NCBI GenBank assembly: GCA_963995525.1
Contig: OZ023218.1
Span: forward strand, 50,791,041 to 50,855,040
Reading direction: 5' to 3'
Origin: Escarpia spicata
Taxonomy: Eukaryota > Annelida > Polychaeta > Sabellida > Siboglinidae
DNA length: 64,000 nt
Under the pieces are notes generated by a model, which worked only from the letters and a program-made list of their open reading frames with translations, was not told the DNA's origin and did no database searches. Below are positions 24,692 to 36,240 of this stretch, piece by piece (position 1 is the first letter of the stretch; the number at the start of each line of letters is the position of its first letter). Position numbers and translations under genes: made by a program.

Positions 24692-25079
24692 GCCAAGGGC
24701 TTCCTTGTCCACCTGCTACCTAGAGTTAATTCTCTGGGTGGCAATCTTGTTAAATCTTGTTAAATAGATAACATCCTTCGTTATAATTATGCATGTATAT
24801 ATTACTGTACCATAATGTTAGACTTGCTCATAGCATACAGGGCCTGATCCCATTCAGTAATTCAGTTGTACAATTGCGATATCGGATTAAAGTCTGGGCT
24901 TGGCTTCTACCATGAGGCTTACGCCGCGTGCAAACGTATCGTGCCGTTTTATGACGTGTTCATTGAGCTCTTGCGTTATCTGCCGGCTTGGCTAAGTGTA
25001 AGGTATTCGTGACGTAAGGTGAGAGTTGACCAGGCTTATCCTGGCTGCCATCTTCGGTATGTACTAGTGAACGCCGTAG

Positions 25080-25683
25080 TTCAAGGAACTTAACATCAAT
25101 GACAAACAAAATTACACCCAGACTACACTCATACTCACTCTTCGGCATGCCACTCGCTACGGTATTCAGCCATCCGTATCTCGGAGTAAAATTAGATTCA
25201 AAATTAACCTGGGCAATTAAGTCACACCATGTACCGACATAGTTTCCAAATCATCAAACTTCCTAGACATGATTAGAAGAACCCTTGGCTCTCCCATATG
25301 GAATTAACCCACACACTGCCACCCAATTAAATTTAGCACCTTGAAAAATACAACACGTACTAGCTATGCTGCCAGATCATAGACGCCAAACCAACTCAGC
25401 AGACCTAGTAACCACCCTTGGATAGCCAACTCAGCAGACCTAGTAACCACCCTTGGATAGCCAACTCTTGAACGACGAAGCATTATCTAAGTTCAAACAA
25501 GCCAAATTTTAGATAACATTTTCAAGTCGATCAACCTCCTCGCCAGGCCTTCTAACACAGTCAAGAAACCGTGTCCACTATGTAACCCCTAGGTGCCGCA
25601 ATAATACAGCTGTTTATAAACACCACAAACTCCTGCGTTAGCCCAAGATTGGGTTGTTTGGATTACCCGACCTAAAACCTAAG
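25080..25683 (+). mobile_element. Old LINE, 3' portion (RT thumb and C-terminus)
   Basis: Same orientation as the 18540-19785 piece. It reads LFGMPLATVFSHPYLGVKLD, SKLTWA, NFLDMIRRTLGSP and other thumb-type blocks, with many stops. This supplies the part missing after the YADD block on the other side of the CR1 insertion. A 35-bp direct duplication sits inside it. Confidence 0.6.
25391..25460. repeat. 35-bp tandem duplication
   Basis: Two identical adjacent copies of a 35-bp unit beginning CCAACTCAGCAGACCTAG, inside the decayed LINE C-terminus. Confidence 0.95.
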
Positions 25684-25689
25684 CAGTAA

Positions 25690-28600
25690 TAAGAATGTTA
25701 GTAAAACTGGTAACTCCGCCGTGGCCGGTCCCAAGCCCGGATGAGAAAGAACGAGGGTTGAGCGTGGGGCTAGCACCCCCACCTCATAAAAAACTACTTG
25801 CTACAGAAACGTCGACAACAGAATTTACAGAGAACACATGCCTGGAAGAGGAAGGGACTTCATCTCGAGGACCTATGACACCATACGGTGAAAGCCGAGA
25901 GACCACGGAAGCCACAGGGCCGAGCACCCTTCTTTCGACCAAGCAAATTAATATGGGAACATGGAACGTGAGGACCATGTACCAAACATGGAAGACAGCA
26001 CAAGTAGCAGCGGAAATGAACAACTACAACCTTGCACTGCTGGGAATCAGCAGGACAAGATGGACACAGTCCGATCAGTGAAGGATACCTACAGGAGAGA
26101 TGTTACTCTTCTCGGGACATGAAGAAGACAATGCCCCCCACACTGAAGGTGTAACACTCATGCTATCAAGACCGGCACAGAGGGCGTTGATAGGATGGGA
26201 AGCGCATGGACCGAGAATCATCACAGCATCCTTCAGAACAAAGAAAAAGAAAATCAAGATGAATGTCATCCAGTGCTACGCACCAACGAACGATAGTGAT
26301 GAAGAAACCAAAGATCAGTTTTATAGCAGACTACAAAGCACCTTGGACAAGTGCCGAGAAAAGGATGTGACCATCCTTATGGGATATTTCAATGCGAAGA
26401 TTGGAATGGACAACAACGGATATGAAGAAGTGATGGGAACCCATGGTGTTGGAGAGATGAACGAGAATGGAGAGAGATTTGCGGACACATGTGCACTAAA
26501 CAAGGTTGTCATCGGAAGCAGCATTTTCACACACAAAAGGATAGACAAGACTACATGGGTGTCACCCGACCACGTGACAGAGAACCAGATAGATCACATC
26601 TGCATAGGCAAGACATTCAGAAGGTCATTTCAAGATGTAAGAGTGAAGAGGGGAGCTGACGTTGTATCCGTCCATCACCTGCTGGTTGCTAGACTGAAAC
26701 TCGGCTGAAGAAAAATTGGATGGAGACAGCAACAAAGAGACGAAAGTACAATGTCTGCCTCCTGAAAGATCCACAGACAAGAGAGGAATACAAGCTGAAC
26801 CTTGCTAACAAATTCCAAGTGCTACAAGAGCTGCAGGATGAAGAATCCGACCTGAACAGCCAGTGGAAGAACACCAAAAAGACACTGACATAAACTTGCC
26901 AAGAAGTGGTTGGCCTTAAGAAACAGCAACAGAAAGATTGGATCACAGCAGAAACCTTGCGCAGGATCCAAGTGCGGAAGGAGAAGAAATCAGCAGTAAA
27001 CAACAGTCGAACAAGAGCAGCAAAGGCAAAGGCACAGGAAGAGCAGACAGAAGCCAACAGTGAAGTAAAGAAGAGTATAAAAACAGACAAGCGCAACTAC
27101 ATTGACAGCCTGGCAGAAGAAGCAGAGCAAGCTGCAGGCAGCGGAAATATGAGACAGCTGTACGACACCACCAGGAAAATATCAGGCAAGCAGAGCAAGC
27201 CAGAACGACCAGTTAAAGACAAGGAAGGAAAGATCATCACAGGAACTGAGCAACAGCTCAACAGATGGGCTGAACATTTAGAAGAACTTTTGAACAGATC
27301 TGCCCCACCGGACCCCCCAGACATACAGCCAGCAGAAGCGAACCCACCCATCAAGTGCGACAAGCCTACCAAGGAAGAAATCAGGAGGGCCATAAAGCAG
27401 CTGAAGAATAACAAAGCAGCAGGACCGGACGAGGTTCCTGCAGAAGCACTCAAGGCAGATACAGACATCTCTGTGGAACTACTGTACCATCTCTTTGGAA
27501 AGATCTGGAAAAAAGAAGAGGTACAATCAGACTGGACATAAAACTCCCCAAGAAAAGATACCTCAGCAACTGTTCCAACTACAGAGGAATCACACTTCTG
27601 TCAGTGCCAGGGAAAGTGTTCAACAGGATCATCTTGGAGAGAATTAAAGATGCAGTCGACCCACTGCTGAGAGATCAGCAAGCTGGATTCCGCCCGAACA
27701 GATCATGCGTAGATCAGATCGCAACACTGCGCATCATAGCAGAGCAATCCTTGGAGTGGAACTCCTCGCTCTACATCAACTTCGTTGACTACGAAAAGGC
27801 GTTTGACAGCGTAGACAGGGAGACTCTATGGAAACTACTACGACATTATGGCATATCAACCAAACTGGTCAACCTGATTAAGAACAGTTATGAAGGAACA
27901 GGTTGCAGAGTAATCCATGGAGGACAGCAAACGAACCGTTTTGAAGTGAAGACTGGAGTTAGAAAGGCTGCCTGCTGTTCCCGTTCCTCTTTCTCTTGGC
28001 CATCGATTGGATACTGAAGACATGCACAACCCAGAGAAGAAATGGAATCCAGTGGACACTGTGGACGCAACTAGAGGACTTGGACATTGCTGACGATCTG
28101 GCACTGTTGTCCCACAGCCACCAGCAGATGCAAGAGAAGACCACTGAACTGACAGCCATCTCCTCACAAGTGGGCCTCAACATACATAAAGGAAAGACAA
28201 AGGTCCTCAAGGTTAATACAGCCAGCACTGAGCCAGTCACACTGGAAGGGAGTGCACTTGAAGAGGTAGAGGCCTTCACATACCTGGGTAGCATCATCGA
28301 CAAACAGGGTGGCACAGACGCGGAGGTTAGAGCAAGGATTGGCAAGGTGAGAGGAGCATTTGTACAGCTCAAGAACATCTGGAGCTCCAAAGTGTTGTCA
28401 TTACACACGAAGATCCGACTGTTTAACTCCAACGTGAAGTCAGTCCTACTGTATGGAGCAGAGACATGGAGGACAACTAACACCACCACCAAGAAAGTAC
28501 AGACCTTCATCAACAACTGTCTAAGTAGAATCCTCCAGATCCGCTGGCCAGACACCATCAGCAACATTGACTTGTGGAGGAGGACACACCAACTGTCTGC
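25690..28600 (+). mobile_element. LINE with AAGT tail, 5' part (split by another LINE)
   Basis: EN-RT retrotransposon of a type common in marine invertebrate databases (often labelled craniofacial development protein 2-like or endonuclease-reverse transcriptase; RTE-like, clade not certain). It starts right after the old LINE ends. The RT reading stops at QLSAKEE near 28600 and resumes at [16 protein letters not shown] near 32722, so about 4.1 kb were inserted. Confidence 0.85.
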
Positions 28601-28610
28601 CAAAGAAGAA
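25695..28610 (+). pseudogene. pol: EN-RT polyprotein of the AAGT-tailed LINE
   Basis: Endonuclease: MGTWNVRTMYQTWKTAQVAA, LGISRTRWTQSDQ, NVIQCYAPTNDSDEE, ILMGYFNAKIGMDNNG, DHVTENQIDHICI. RT: NNKAAGPDEVPAEALK, YRGITLLSVPGKVFNRII, QAGFRPNRSCVDQIATL, NFVDYEKAFDSVDRETL, and the catalytic region LDIADDLALLSHS. The thumb is FTYLGSIIDKQGGTDAEVRA, and LLYGAETWRTT follows. Lesions seen: TGA at 26079-26081 where an Arg is expected (CGA to TGA type), a frameshift near 26699, a TAA near 26890, a small deletion near 27538 and a shift near 27965. The frame is lost near 28600 at a GAA-rich stretch where the second LINE begins. Confidence 0.88.
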
Positions 28611-29042
28611 GAAGAAGAAGAATTTTTTTTATTTGACCCAGACATTTCAAATAATACATACAATACATTCATGTAAAAAAAAAAATATTTAATAATACAA
28701 ATATATAACCTTATGGTAAACATGGTATAATGTATGATAAATAACGAAAAGTAGGGTCAGGAGACTCCTCTAAGACTGTGGTAGTCGCTATCGAGGAGCC
28801 ACCTTTTGTAATAAAACTTTAACTGAATCAATACATCACCTAATCAAATTCATCCAGAATAAAAAGAAGAAGAAAAAAACAAGAAAAAAAAACATAATAT
28901 GTGTGTAGTGTGAGCAAGCTTACATGATTATTGAGTTTGTCTTTTAGGCACTGTTTTGTTGACAAGTTGACAGGTGGTTGTTGGTTCTTAATTTTGAATA
29001 TATATATATATATATATATATAGCAGTTGTGCCTGGTGCATG

Positions 29043-31095
29043 TTACTTGATAGTTTTGTAAAAAATAAAGTTTAACATACTTGGCAAATCCTTGTGAACT
29101 GTGTGTACTAAGCTTTTCTTTGACAATATCATATGATGAATGATATTTAGTAAAAGTGGCAAATTATGCCTAAGACATTTCTTAGCAAATTCATGTTTAA
29201 TTTTATAAGTGTATATTTTATTCTTGACTCTTGTATCATGATTATGTACCTCATAGTTAAACATTATCCTCCAGTTTTGTAAATAAACTGGTAAGTCATT
29301 ATGTAAATATTTATAGTAACATTTTAATTGTTGTAATTTAAGAATGTCATCTACTTTTAACAAGTTGAGTTTTTTGTGAAGTGGTTCTGTGTGGGAAGTA
29401 TAATTACTTAAGGTAATAATTCTCAGGGCTTTTTTTTTAGTTTTATTATTCTATTTGATTGAAAGCCCCACACCATGATGCAATAATTAAAGTATATAAT
29501 ATTATTTTAATATGAAGAGGTAACACATGTTTCAATTTATTAAAAATGCCAATTTTTTTAGAACAAGCATTTGATATTTTTTCAGTGTGCTTTTTCCAGT
29601 TTAGATTTGTATCTATAATTAAACCCCAAAAATTAAATTCTTTGACTTGTTCAATATTTACATTGTCTATCTTTAGAGTAAGTGTCTGTATATTTTTCTT
29701 TGCCTTTTGAAATGTCATGTATTTCGATTTTGCTATGTTTAGCGATAGTTTATTTATTTTGAGCCATTCATTAATTTTTGAAAGTTCTTAATTTATTAAA
29801 GATTATTTCATTGATGATAATGTTATAATTATGGTTTGGATTAGCATTTGAACTTGTATCTAATTTTTTATGTATTTCAGAAGAGATTATATCATTTCTT
29901 ACGTTTAACATAGCCTCTTTATTTTGTACATTAACTCATATAAATTGTGTAGTTTGTTCCTCTTTTAGAGCAGTGTTCATAAGCATAAAATGTGGTTGAT
30001 GATCATAAATTTTTTAAATTAATATTCCTGCTGTACTTTTCAAAATATACTTTGTTAAGTTACAAAAACATTATCAATAAGTGTACCTGTACATGTTGTG
30101 AACCTTGTAGGAAGAGTAATTTGGGGGAAGAGACTAAATGAAGTTAACATGTCAAAGAAAATGCTACAGTGTTGTTGCTCGTTTATTTTTAGCATATTTA
30201 TATTGTAGTCCCTGCAAGAATAAGGTTGTTGTTTTGATGATGTTGCATAGATGATATGACGATTGTAAATTCATTTATAAATTCGTTATAGTTTTCAGTT
30301 GAAGGCCTTGGAGGTCGGTATATATTTCCTATAGTGACTGTCTGCGATAAGCCTCCTCCATTTACTTGTATTATTTGTCCCTCCCATTGTTCATACATAT
30401 TTAATTTCATCTTTACTTCATAATCAAAGTGTTTATCTATATATATTAATAATCTCCCGTTGGTACTGCAACTTTTTCCTTGGGATATACAGTCATATCC
30501 ATTTAATTGAATTAGTGATAAGTCATCATTATCAGATAACCAGCTCTCTTGGAGACATATTATGCTTAATTTAAAATTTAAGCAAGACAATTCATTTACA
30601 AATGCCTCGAGCTCACTAAACTTTGCATTAATGGACTGTATATTTGAGCTTAGGATACTGAAATGTTAATTTTTGTTTTGAACTAACAAATTAAATTTTT
30701 CAAAATCATAATATGACGATCGGCGTATTGTTGGCAATTCATTATTTTCATCAACAGTATTACTTATGTTTAGAATATTATTTAGACAATTATTTGTAAT
30801 ACCACCTGTAAATTGGAGACAAGTTTTGTCAGTTATCATTTCAGTGTATTTTAAATTTTAATGAGATCAGCATATTTTCAATGTGCAGTAATGCTTCAAT
30901 GAGAGTGTGTGCCTTTAGTGTTTGAGTTACTAGATTTTGTTTAATAATATTTGTATTTTGTTCATGTAAAGCTAAAGCGGTGCATGATAAGTAGCTACTT
31001 AAAGTGTCAGAGATAGAAAAGAAACAGATTATGTTTAGAAAAAATACAAGAAAAAAAAGGCAATTTAATAGAAAAAAGTCAAGACCATTTGACAA
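29043..31095 (-). pseudogene. pol: ORF2 remnant: endonuclease plus RT C-terminus
   Basis: Endonuclease at about 30660-30200: ILSSNIQSINAKFSELEAFV, LSIICLQESWLSDNDD, GYDCISQGKSC, TIGNIYRPPRPS, NLILAG. Next are short pieces of the end of the endonuclease (LPTRFTTCTGTLIDNVFV). The reading then jumps to LSLNIAKSKYMTFQKAKKNI and FNFWGLIIDTNLNWKKHTEK (29760-29446, thumb) and to the C-terminus at 29363-29043 (ILKLQQLKCYYKYLHNDLP). The conserved YRPIS, GVPQGS and xADD blocks are absent. Several stops lie between the open pieces. Confidence 0.78.
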
Positions 31096-31126
31096 GATGG
31101 CCCGAGAAAAAAAAACTTAAGAATAA

Positions 31127-31790
31127 AACTTTTTCTAGTGGTAGTAGCTAATGCATTGTAATGCATTCTAACCAACACATTTCCAACAAATGTAAATGCA
31201 AACAATGCAAAAAGGTAATAATATTATAACAAATAAAGGTTATTATATTATAACAAATAAAAAGTCATGTGTGGAAAATAAATAAACATTAAACAGAAAA
31301 CGAATCACAAGTCACGACACAAGTGAGTGACAAATTGCACTAAGAGATTTTAAAAAATGATATAAGAGATTTAAAAGAATAGCAAAACAAGATATTGAAA
31401 GTAAACGCACGTTAATACAAAAGCAGGTACCCTTTACCCAACTTTTTTTATATACATATTGTTCCTATAGCAGACATTACAAATGCTAATGCAATCCAAT
31501 TCATTTTAACCAACACATTTCCAATATATATAAATGCATAGGTTATTATATTATAATAAATAAAAAGTCGTGTGGAAAATAAAGAAGCATTAAACAGAAA
31601 ACATATCACAAGTCACGACACAAGTGAGTAGAAAACTGCACTAACATATATTCCAAAAAAAGTTGATATAGGAAACACTGCAAATAGCAAAACAAAATAT
31701 TGACCCAAAAAAACAAAACAAAAAACAGGTCCCTTTTAACCAACTTAGTTACATACATACAGTTCATATAGCAGACATTGCCAATCGCAG
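31127..31790. repeat. Direct duplication of about 340 bp between ORF1 and ORF2
   Basis: Two similar adjacent copies, about 31127-31465 and 31470-31790. Shared blocks, in order: CCAACACATTTCCAA, AAATGCA, GGTTATTATATTATAA, TAAAAAGTC, a stretch from TGTGGAAAATAAA to AAACAGAAAAC, CACAAGTCACGACACAAGTG and TATAGCAGACATT. The copies have diverged by substitutions and small indels. They lie in the inter-ORF region of the minus-strand LINE. Confidence 0.75.
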
Positions 31791-31881
31791 AACTAGATTT
31801 CGTGTCAGTCAGAAATGTCACGTGAGCAACAACTAATTGTTCACATCATTATTACCGTCATTTGGTGCTATGTCTTGCATG

Positions 31882-32618
31882 TCATTGGTACTTGTCCAGC
31901 TCATTCGAGGTGTATATCCTGTGAATCACGTTGTTGACATCCTTGATTACAATGTTCCCATTGTACGTCCAGCAGTCTCTGATTTTGTTTGCCTTTTTCA
32001 ACACTCTTGTTGTGTAAGCTAACTTTGAGCGCTTTGTTGTCAAATCTTCATTTATGAAGATCTTCAAACTTCGCTCGGCTACTCGTTCGTTCTTTTGTTT
32101 AAGTGAAGCTCTTGACTGAAACACTCTGTCGCGTGTTTTCTCCGATTTGAAGCGGACGATTACGGGTCGCGGCCTGGTGGAGGTGTCCGTTTTGCGACCA
32201 ATTCTGTGTACCCGTTCAAAGTCGCTGGGCATTACAGCAGGACTGATTTTCATGTGCTCGTTACCAATTTCGATGAGCTTTGACTCAAGGTCCTCCCCAT
32301 GACCTGTCTCCTCAATACCACTGAAACGTAGGTTTGCCCTACGGCCATATTGTTCATTGTCATCAATTTGGTTCTGGAGATGAGTAACCTTATCTTCAAG
32401 CAGTGCAATTTTATTGTTTTTTCATCCAGTTGCTGTTGAAAGTTTTTGAACGTTTGTCTCAATTCACGAATCTCTTTTTCGAGTCCATCCTGAAAGAGAA
32501 CCTGTATCATTTTATTCAGCACCGCTGAATCGTTGAGGGCTGCAATTATTCTTAGAACTAACTGATCTTCTTGGTTGTCCTCGACACTGCTACGCGACCT
32601 CGGCATATTGTAAGCCAA
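31882..32618 (-). pseudogene. LINE ORF1 (coiled coil plus RNA-binding-like domain)
   Basis: ATG at 32618. The first 60-70 residues include a predicted coiled-coil region (ELRQTFKNFQQQLDE). A frameshift near 32420 follows, then GRRANLRFSGIEETGHGEDL, SDFERVHRIGRK, RPRPVIVRFKSEKTRDRVF and INEDLTTKRSKL up to the stop at 31882. The order coiled coil, RRANLRFSG-like block and RPRPVIVRF block is typical of nucleic-acid-binding ORF1 proteins of several invertebrate LINE clades. Confidence 0.75.
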
Positions 32619-32721
32619 CTTGCAAACGCAATCATGCGGAACACAATAACAAGTGGGTGTCTACAGTTCCACTGTCCTGCGTTGTTTGCCAGTGCCAGAC
32701 GTTGTTACGTAATGCACCCTG

Positions 32722-33012
32722 CGAAGATGAAACAAGAAGAAGACGATGGGGATGGATTGGTCACACGCTCCGGAAATCAGCATCAACTATCACCAGACAG
32801 GCTCTGACATGGAACCCACAAGGCAGGAAACAAAGAGGTCGTCCAAAGAACACGTGGCGAAGGGACCTCCAGGCGGACACCAAGAAGACAGGACACACTT
32901 GGAGACAGCTTGAAACAATAGCCCAGGACAGAGGACTCTGGAGAGCTGTTGTCGACGGCCTATGCCCCAGGAGGGACGATGGGCACAAGTAAGTAAGTAA
33001 GTAAGTAAGTAA
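32722..33012 (+). mobile_element. 3' end of the AAGT-tailed LINE
   Basis: Continues the frame lost at 28600: [64 protein letters not shown] and stop. It ends in the repeat (AAGT)n at 32986-33012. The W-G-W-I-G-H and G-R-P-x-x-T-W-R-R motifs are the standard C-terminus of this LINE type. Confidence 0.9.
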
Positions 33013-33340
33013 AACGGGTCCCAGGAAGAATGCGAGTAGCCACCCATGCGTAACGGCCGTGGTTCAGTGTTGTTGTCGTCCTCCATGTTGTCCGCTAGGT
33101 GGCAGCACCCGACGCACGCTACGTTTTTTTCTGCGCACTGCATATCGCGCATGGCATGGCTTGTAAACATCCGTTTCTTTAAAGGGCTCAGCACACTGTC
33201 AGTTTTCCCATTGGCGACCATGTTAATGTTTTGTGCGATTATATGAAAACGTGACCTATAAAGTTTCTTAAACTTCTCACCTGCTGTTATTATCATCTCA
33301 TTGACATGCTGGTCGATTTTAGTCAAAATCTAATGTCTCT
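33013..33340. other. Unassigned; minus ORF of unknown nature
   Basis: Part of a minus-strand open frame (33326 down to 33013) reads MRDMQCAEKNVACVGCCHLA and EPRPLRMGGYSHSSWDP. I recognise no family. It is probably a repeat remnant, not a gene. Confidence 0.3.
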
Positions 33341-34046
33341 AGCTCTTGCAAAATGCCTGTATGTATGACACCCGTCAATATTTACAAATGCATGCAGGCA
33401 GTAATCCGGCTAACGTGTCAACTAGCCAAATTGCTGCCAGATACCCTTCCGCTTAGTAAAATTAGCTAAAAAGACACCATTTTACTGTCAACAGCTTCTA
33501 CAATCACATCTAGAAATCTGACTACTCAAATGCACTTATGTCAGAGCAAGTGAACATTATAAAAGAGGAAGTAGTGCAACGCTCATCTGATTATAGGTGT
33601 CGCTAACTCATAGTTATAACTGGTGTGTAATGGTGTTTGTGTTATTTTCATCACATTCTTCCAAACAGAAGGTCGGTTGAATACACGCTGCTATTGAAAT
33701 ATCCGCGATACTACGGTATGTACGATCATGGCATGCTCACTTCATGGCTAAGCCTAAGGGGTTATGTTCTAGTTAGACTTCCTGTCCATTGCACGAAGAA
33801 AAATGCAGTGTATTTTTTAGAAATGATTTTTTACAAAATTCACATGCTGTGACATAAGTGCAGTAGGGAGATTTTCATGTGTGATTGTAGAAGGTGTTGA
33901 CTGTAAAATGGTGGATTTCTAGATGATTTGAATAAGCGGAAGGATATTTGGCAGCATTTTGCCTGTGTGACCTGTTTGCGGAGTAATTCTTGCCAGCATT
34001 TCTAAATATTGACGGGTGTCACACATACAGGCATTTTACGAGAGCT
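33341..34046. mobile_element. MITE-like element with inverted arms of about 200 bp
   Basis: The left arm (33341-33544) and right arm (33847-34046) are reverse complements along their whole length. The outer 51 bp match at about 45 positions (outer sequence AGCTCT..., core ATTGACGGGTGTCA and ACAGGCATTTT). The inner part matches at roughly three quarters of positions (GATTGTAGAAG, GTAAAATGGT, TAAGCGGAAGG, GACATAAGTGCA). A core of about 300 bp has no plausible transposase. A foldback or MITE-type non-autonomous DNA element fits best. I could not identify a clear target duplication. Confidence 0.75.
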
Positions 34047-36240
34047 GGAAGTATGCAAAAATCATATCAGATAAACTTTTTTTATTATGATTTTTGTTTT
34101 TATAAATGGTTAAATAAATCATTCTCTCCACTTTTTCGCCGACTTTCGCAAGACGTGCAATGAAGTACATCCTATAAGAAACATTACAAATAGTTTAAAA
34201 ATTGCGTTAAAATAACGAAATAAAAATTGTCTAATGTCTAAAACCTATTTACATTATTCAGATTTATTATAATATACAATTATTAAATCAAAAGGTATTA
34301 TTACAATGATATAATATATGTAATATATATACATATAATATAGGTATACATAACATACCTTAATTTTGTGTGTATTTTAATATGCACATCCTTTAATTAG
34401 TCTATATTAACTAATTAGAATTGCATTAAAGTAAAGAAATATGGCTGAAATAGAAAGTGTCTAATGTCTAAGACCTATTTTAAGCTTTATTACAATATGT
34501 AATAATATGCATGGGCCATAAAATATAATCTGATCAATTAAATTGTTTTAGTTTCAGTGATAACCTCACATAAAATAATAATCGTCTCAAGAAATGTTAT
34601 CTGTGCTATCATTGGTGTTTAGATATTACTTGGGCATAAGTGATTACTTGTCCCTTGGGTGCTAAACGGTTTTATGAAGAAAAAACACTTACTGGAGTCT
34701 GTGCACAACAATTTTATTATATATTCTGAGATATTTATGGAAACCTAATATTACACATTTTGTTAATGCATTATGCATATGGCAGCTGTAATAGCTCAGA
34801 TTATAATTACAATTTAATACCTGTCAAAGCCTAGAAATGTCTTCTAAGCCTATAGTGGGCGTAACAATATCACACGTGCATGCCCAGAGGCCTAGGTCAT
34901 ACATTCTATTAGCTCCATCCATAACCTCAACCAACATAATATCTATACTAAATTGTAAATATTCACGGCCACTGCTGTCCATAAGCGTTTACATCCACCC
35001 GAAAGCATATAACTAAAGCAAACACCTATCAAAGTGACATACTCACTGACATGTGTGACAACGTGGTGATGTGATGCTGTCAGTCACAGTTACAAAGTGA
35101 CATACTCACTGACATATGTGATATCATGGTGATGTGATGCTGTCAGTCACAGTTACAAAGTGACATACTCACTGACATATGTGATATCATGGTGATGTGA
35201 TGCTGTCAGTCACAGTTACAAAGTGACATACTCACTGACATATGTGATATCATGGTGATGTGATACTGTCAGTCACAGTTAGTGTGTCAGATGAGCCATA
35301 GGAAACATTAGTTGAAAGTTCATGCTTGTGGTCAGTGTGGACGGCTTATGCGGCCACTTGTGGACGGTGTTTAGTAGGACGTACTAAGCACCGTCTGCAA
35401 GTGCACACAGCTGTCCAACTAATGCTCCCAATATACCAATATGCTTTCATAATAGCCTAAATATCGTCCACTGACACGTACTCTATATGACGCTTAAAAG
35501 TGTTTTGCATTAGTAGGCCAATGCATATATGTGTGCGATTGTAAACGGTTGTTTAGTATGGCCAGGACTAGAGTCTAGACCTATCAACCTAAGCCAGGAC
35601 TACTACACTAAGCAAGAATCTTGCTGTGCTATATATTTAGACGTATAGACAGAGATATCCAGCAGGCAGAAAGTGTACCTTTTGATGCTACGTGTAATTT
35701 TATGAAAATGCTGTAAGCACATGCTGTCACATCCCCCAGACTACACAATCTCGAGGATGTGTAACGAATTGAATCAAAGAACGGGTTTCAAACACAGTAT
35801 ATTTAATTACCACCCGCTTGCTGTATCAAACAGGGTGTGCGTGCGCTCTCTGTGTTACCTACAACATCACGTGTCCAAGTGCATAGTTTATGCACATAGT
35901 CTAATGGGGGAACCAATACACTACATCCCTTCTTTCTCGAATTACTTCTCGTAATGCATTTACTAATGTTCAAATGTCAGGTCACAAAATAACACAACTA
36001 ATTAAACTAATATTTGAACAGTCAACTGTGTAAATGAACTAATTTACTGATAAATAAGGTTGAGGTAGACTACTCAAACCTTGTACTTGTTCTGTGGATT
36101 ATCCTGCTCCATACATATTCACCAGCATCTTGTTGACTACTTTAGAGTAACTGCAGTCTCATTCATGTCACGACGTCGTTGTACTTCTTCAGCATTTGTC
36201 ACTCCCTTCAATGACGTGTCGCATGTGACTCGGCTGGTGG
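34047..36240. other. No gene; AT-rich with small duplications
   Basis: AT-rich DNA. A block at about 34199-34270 (GTCTAATGTCTAA...ACCTATTT) recurs diverged at 34421-34500. A 63-bp tandem repeat lies at 35031-35282. The ORF at 35721-35954 has no recognisable motif. Confidence 0.45.
35031..35282. repeat. 63-bp tandem repeat, four copies
   Basis: Units start CAAAGTGACATACTCACTGA and end GTCAGTCACAGTTA. The first unit differs from the later ones at several positions (CATGTGTGACAACGTGG versus CATATGTGATATCATGG); the last has GATACTG instead of GATGCTG. Confidence 0.93.

Larger units (their letters stand above)
19790..24880 (+). mobile_element. CR1 non-LTR retrotransposon, almost full length
   Basis: It carries a long AT-rich 5' region, ORF1 (PHD-like cysteines plus SGNH esterase), ORF2 (EN plus RT) and a 3' region with a doubled AATCTTGTTA motif (24745-24765) and a second short duplication (ATTCAGTAATTCAG) near 24857. 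Boundaries are approximate: the left end is where the older LINE stops being readable, and the right end lies between 24770 and 24880. It has few lesions (one stop and a few frameshifts), so it is much younger than the LINE it splits. Confidence 0.8.
28601..32721 (-). mobile_element. Minus-strand LINE nested in the AAGT-tailed LINE, RT core deleted
   Basis: On the minus strand it runs 5' to 3' from about 32720 to 28605: leader of about 100 bp, ORF1, a duplicated inter-ORF region, ORF2 endonuclease, then RT thumb and C-terminus, ending in A-rich sequence and a (TTC)n tail (GAA repeats at 28606-28621 on the plus strand). The host LINE is interrupted between AAAGAAGAA and GAAGATGAAAC, giving at most a very short target duplication. 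RT fingers and palm, including the catalytic aspartates, are missing (about 29770-30100), so the copy could not act alone. Confidence 0.8.

Noticed and set aside
28000..28723. Minus-strand ORF of 254 codons
   Set aside because: Overlaps the clear RT catalytic and thumb region on the plus strand (LDIADDLALL, FTYLGSIID); a shadow frame.
32790..33326. Minus-strand ORF of 178 codons as a gene
   Set aside because: Its C-terminal half is antisense to the LINE 3' end and the AAGT repeat; the rest has no recognised domain.
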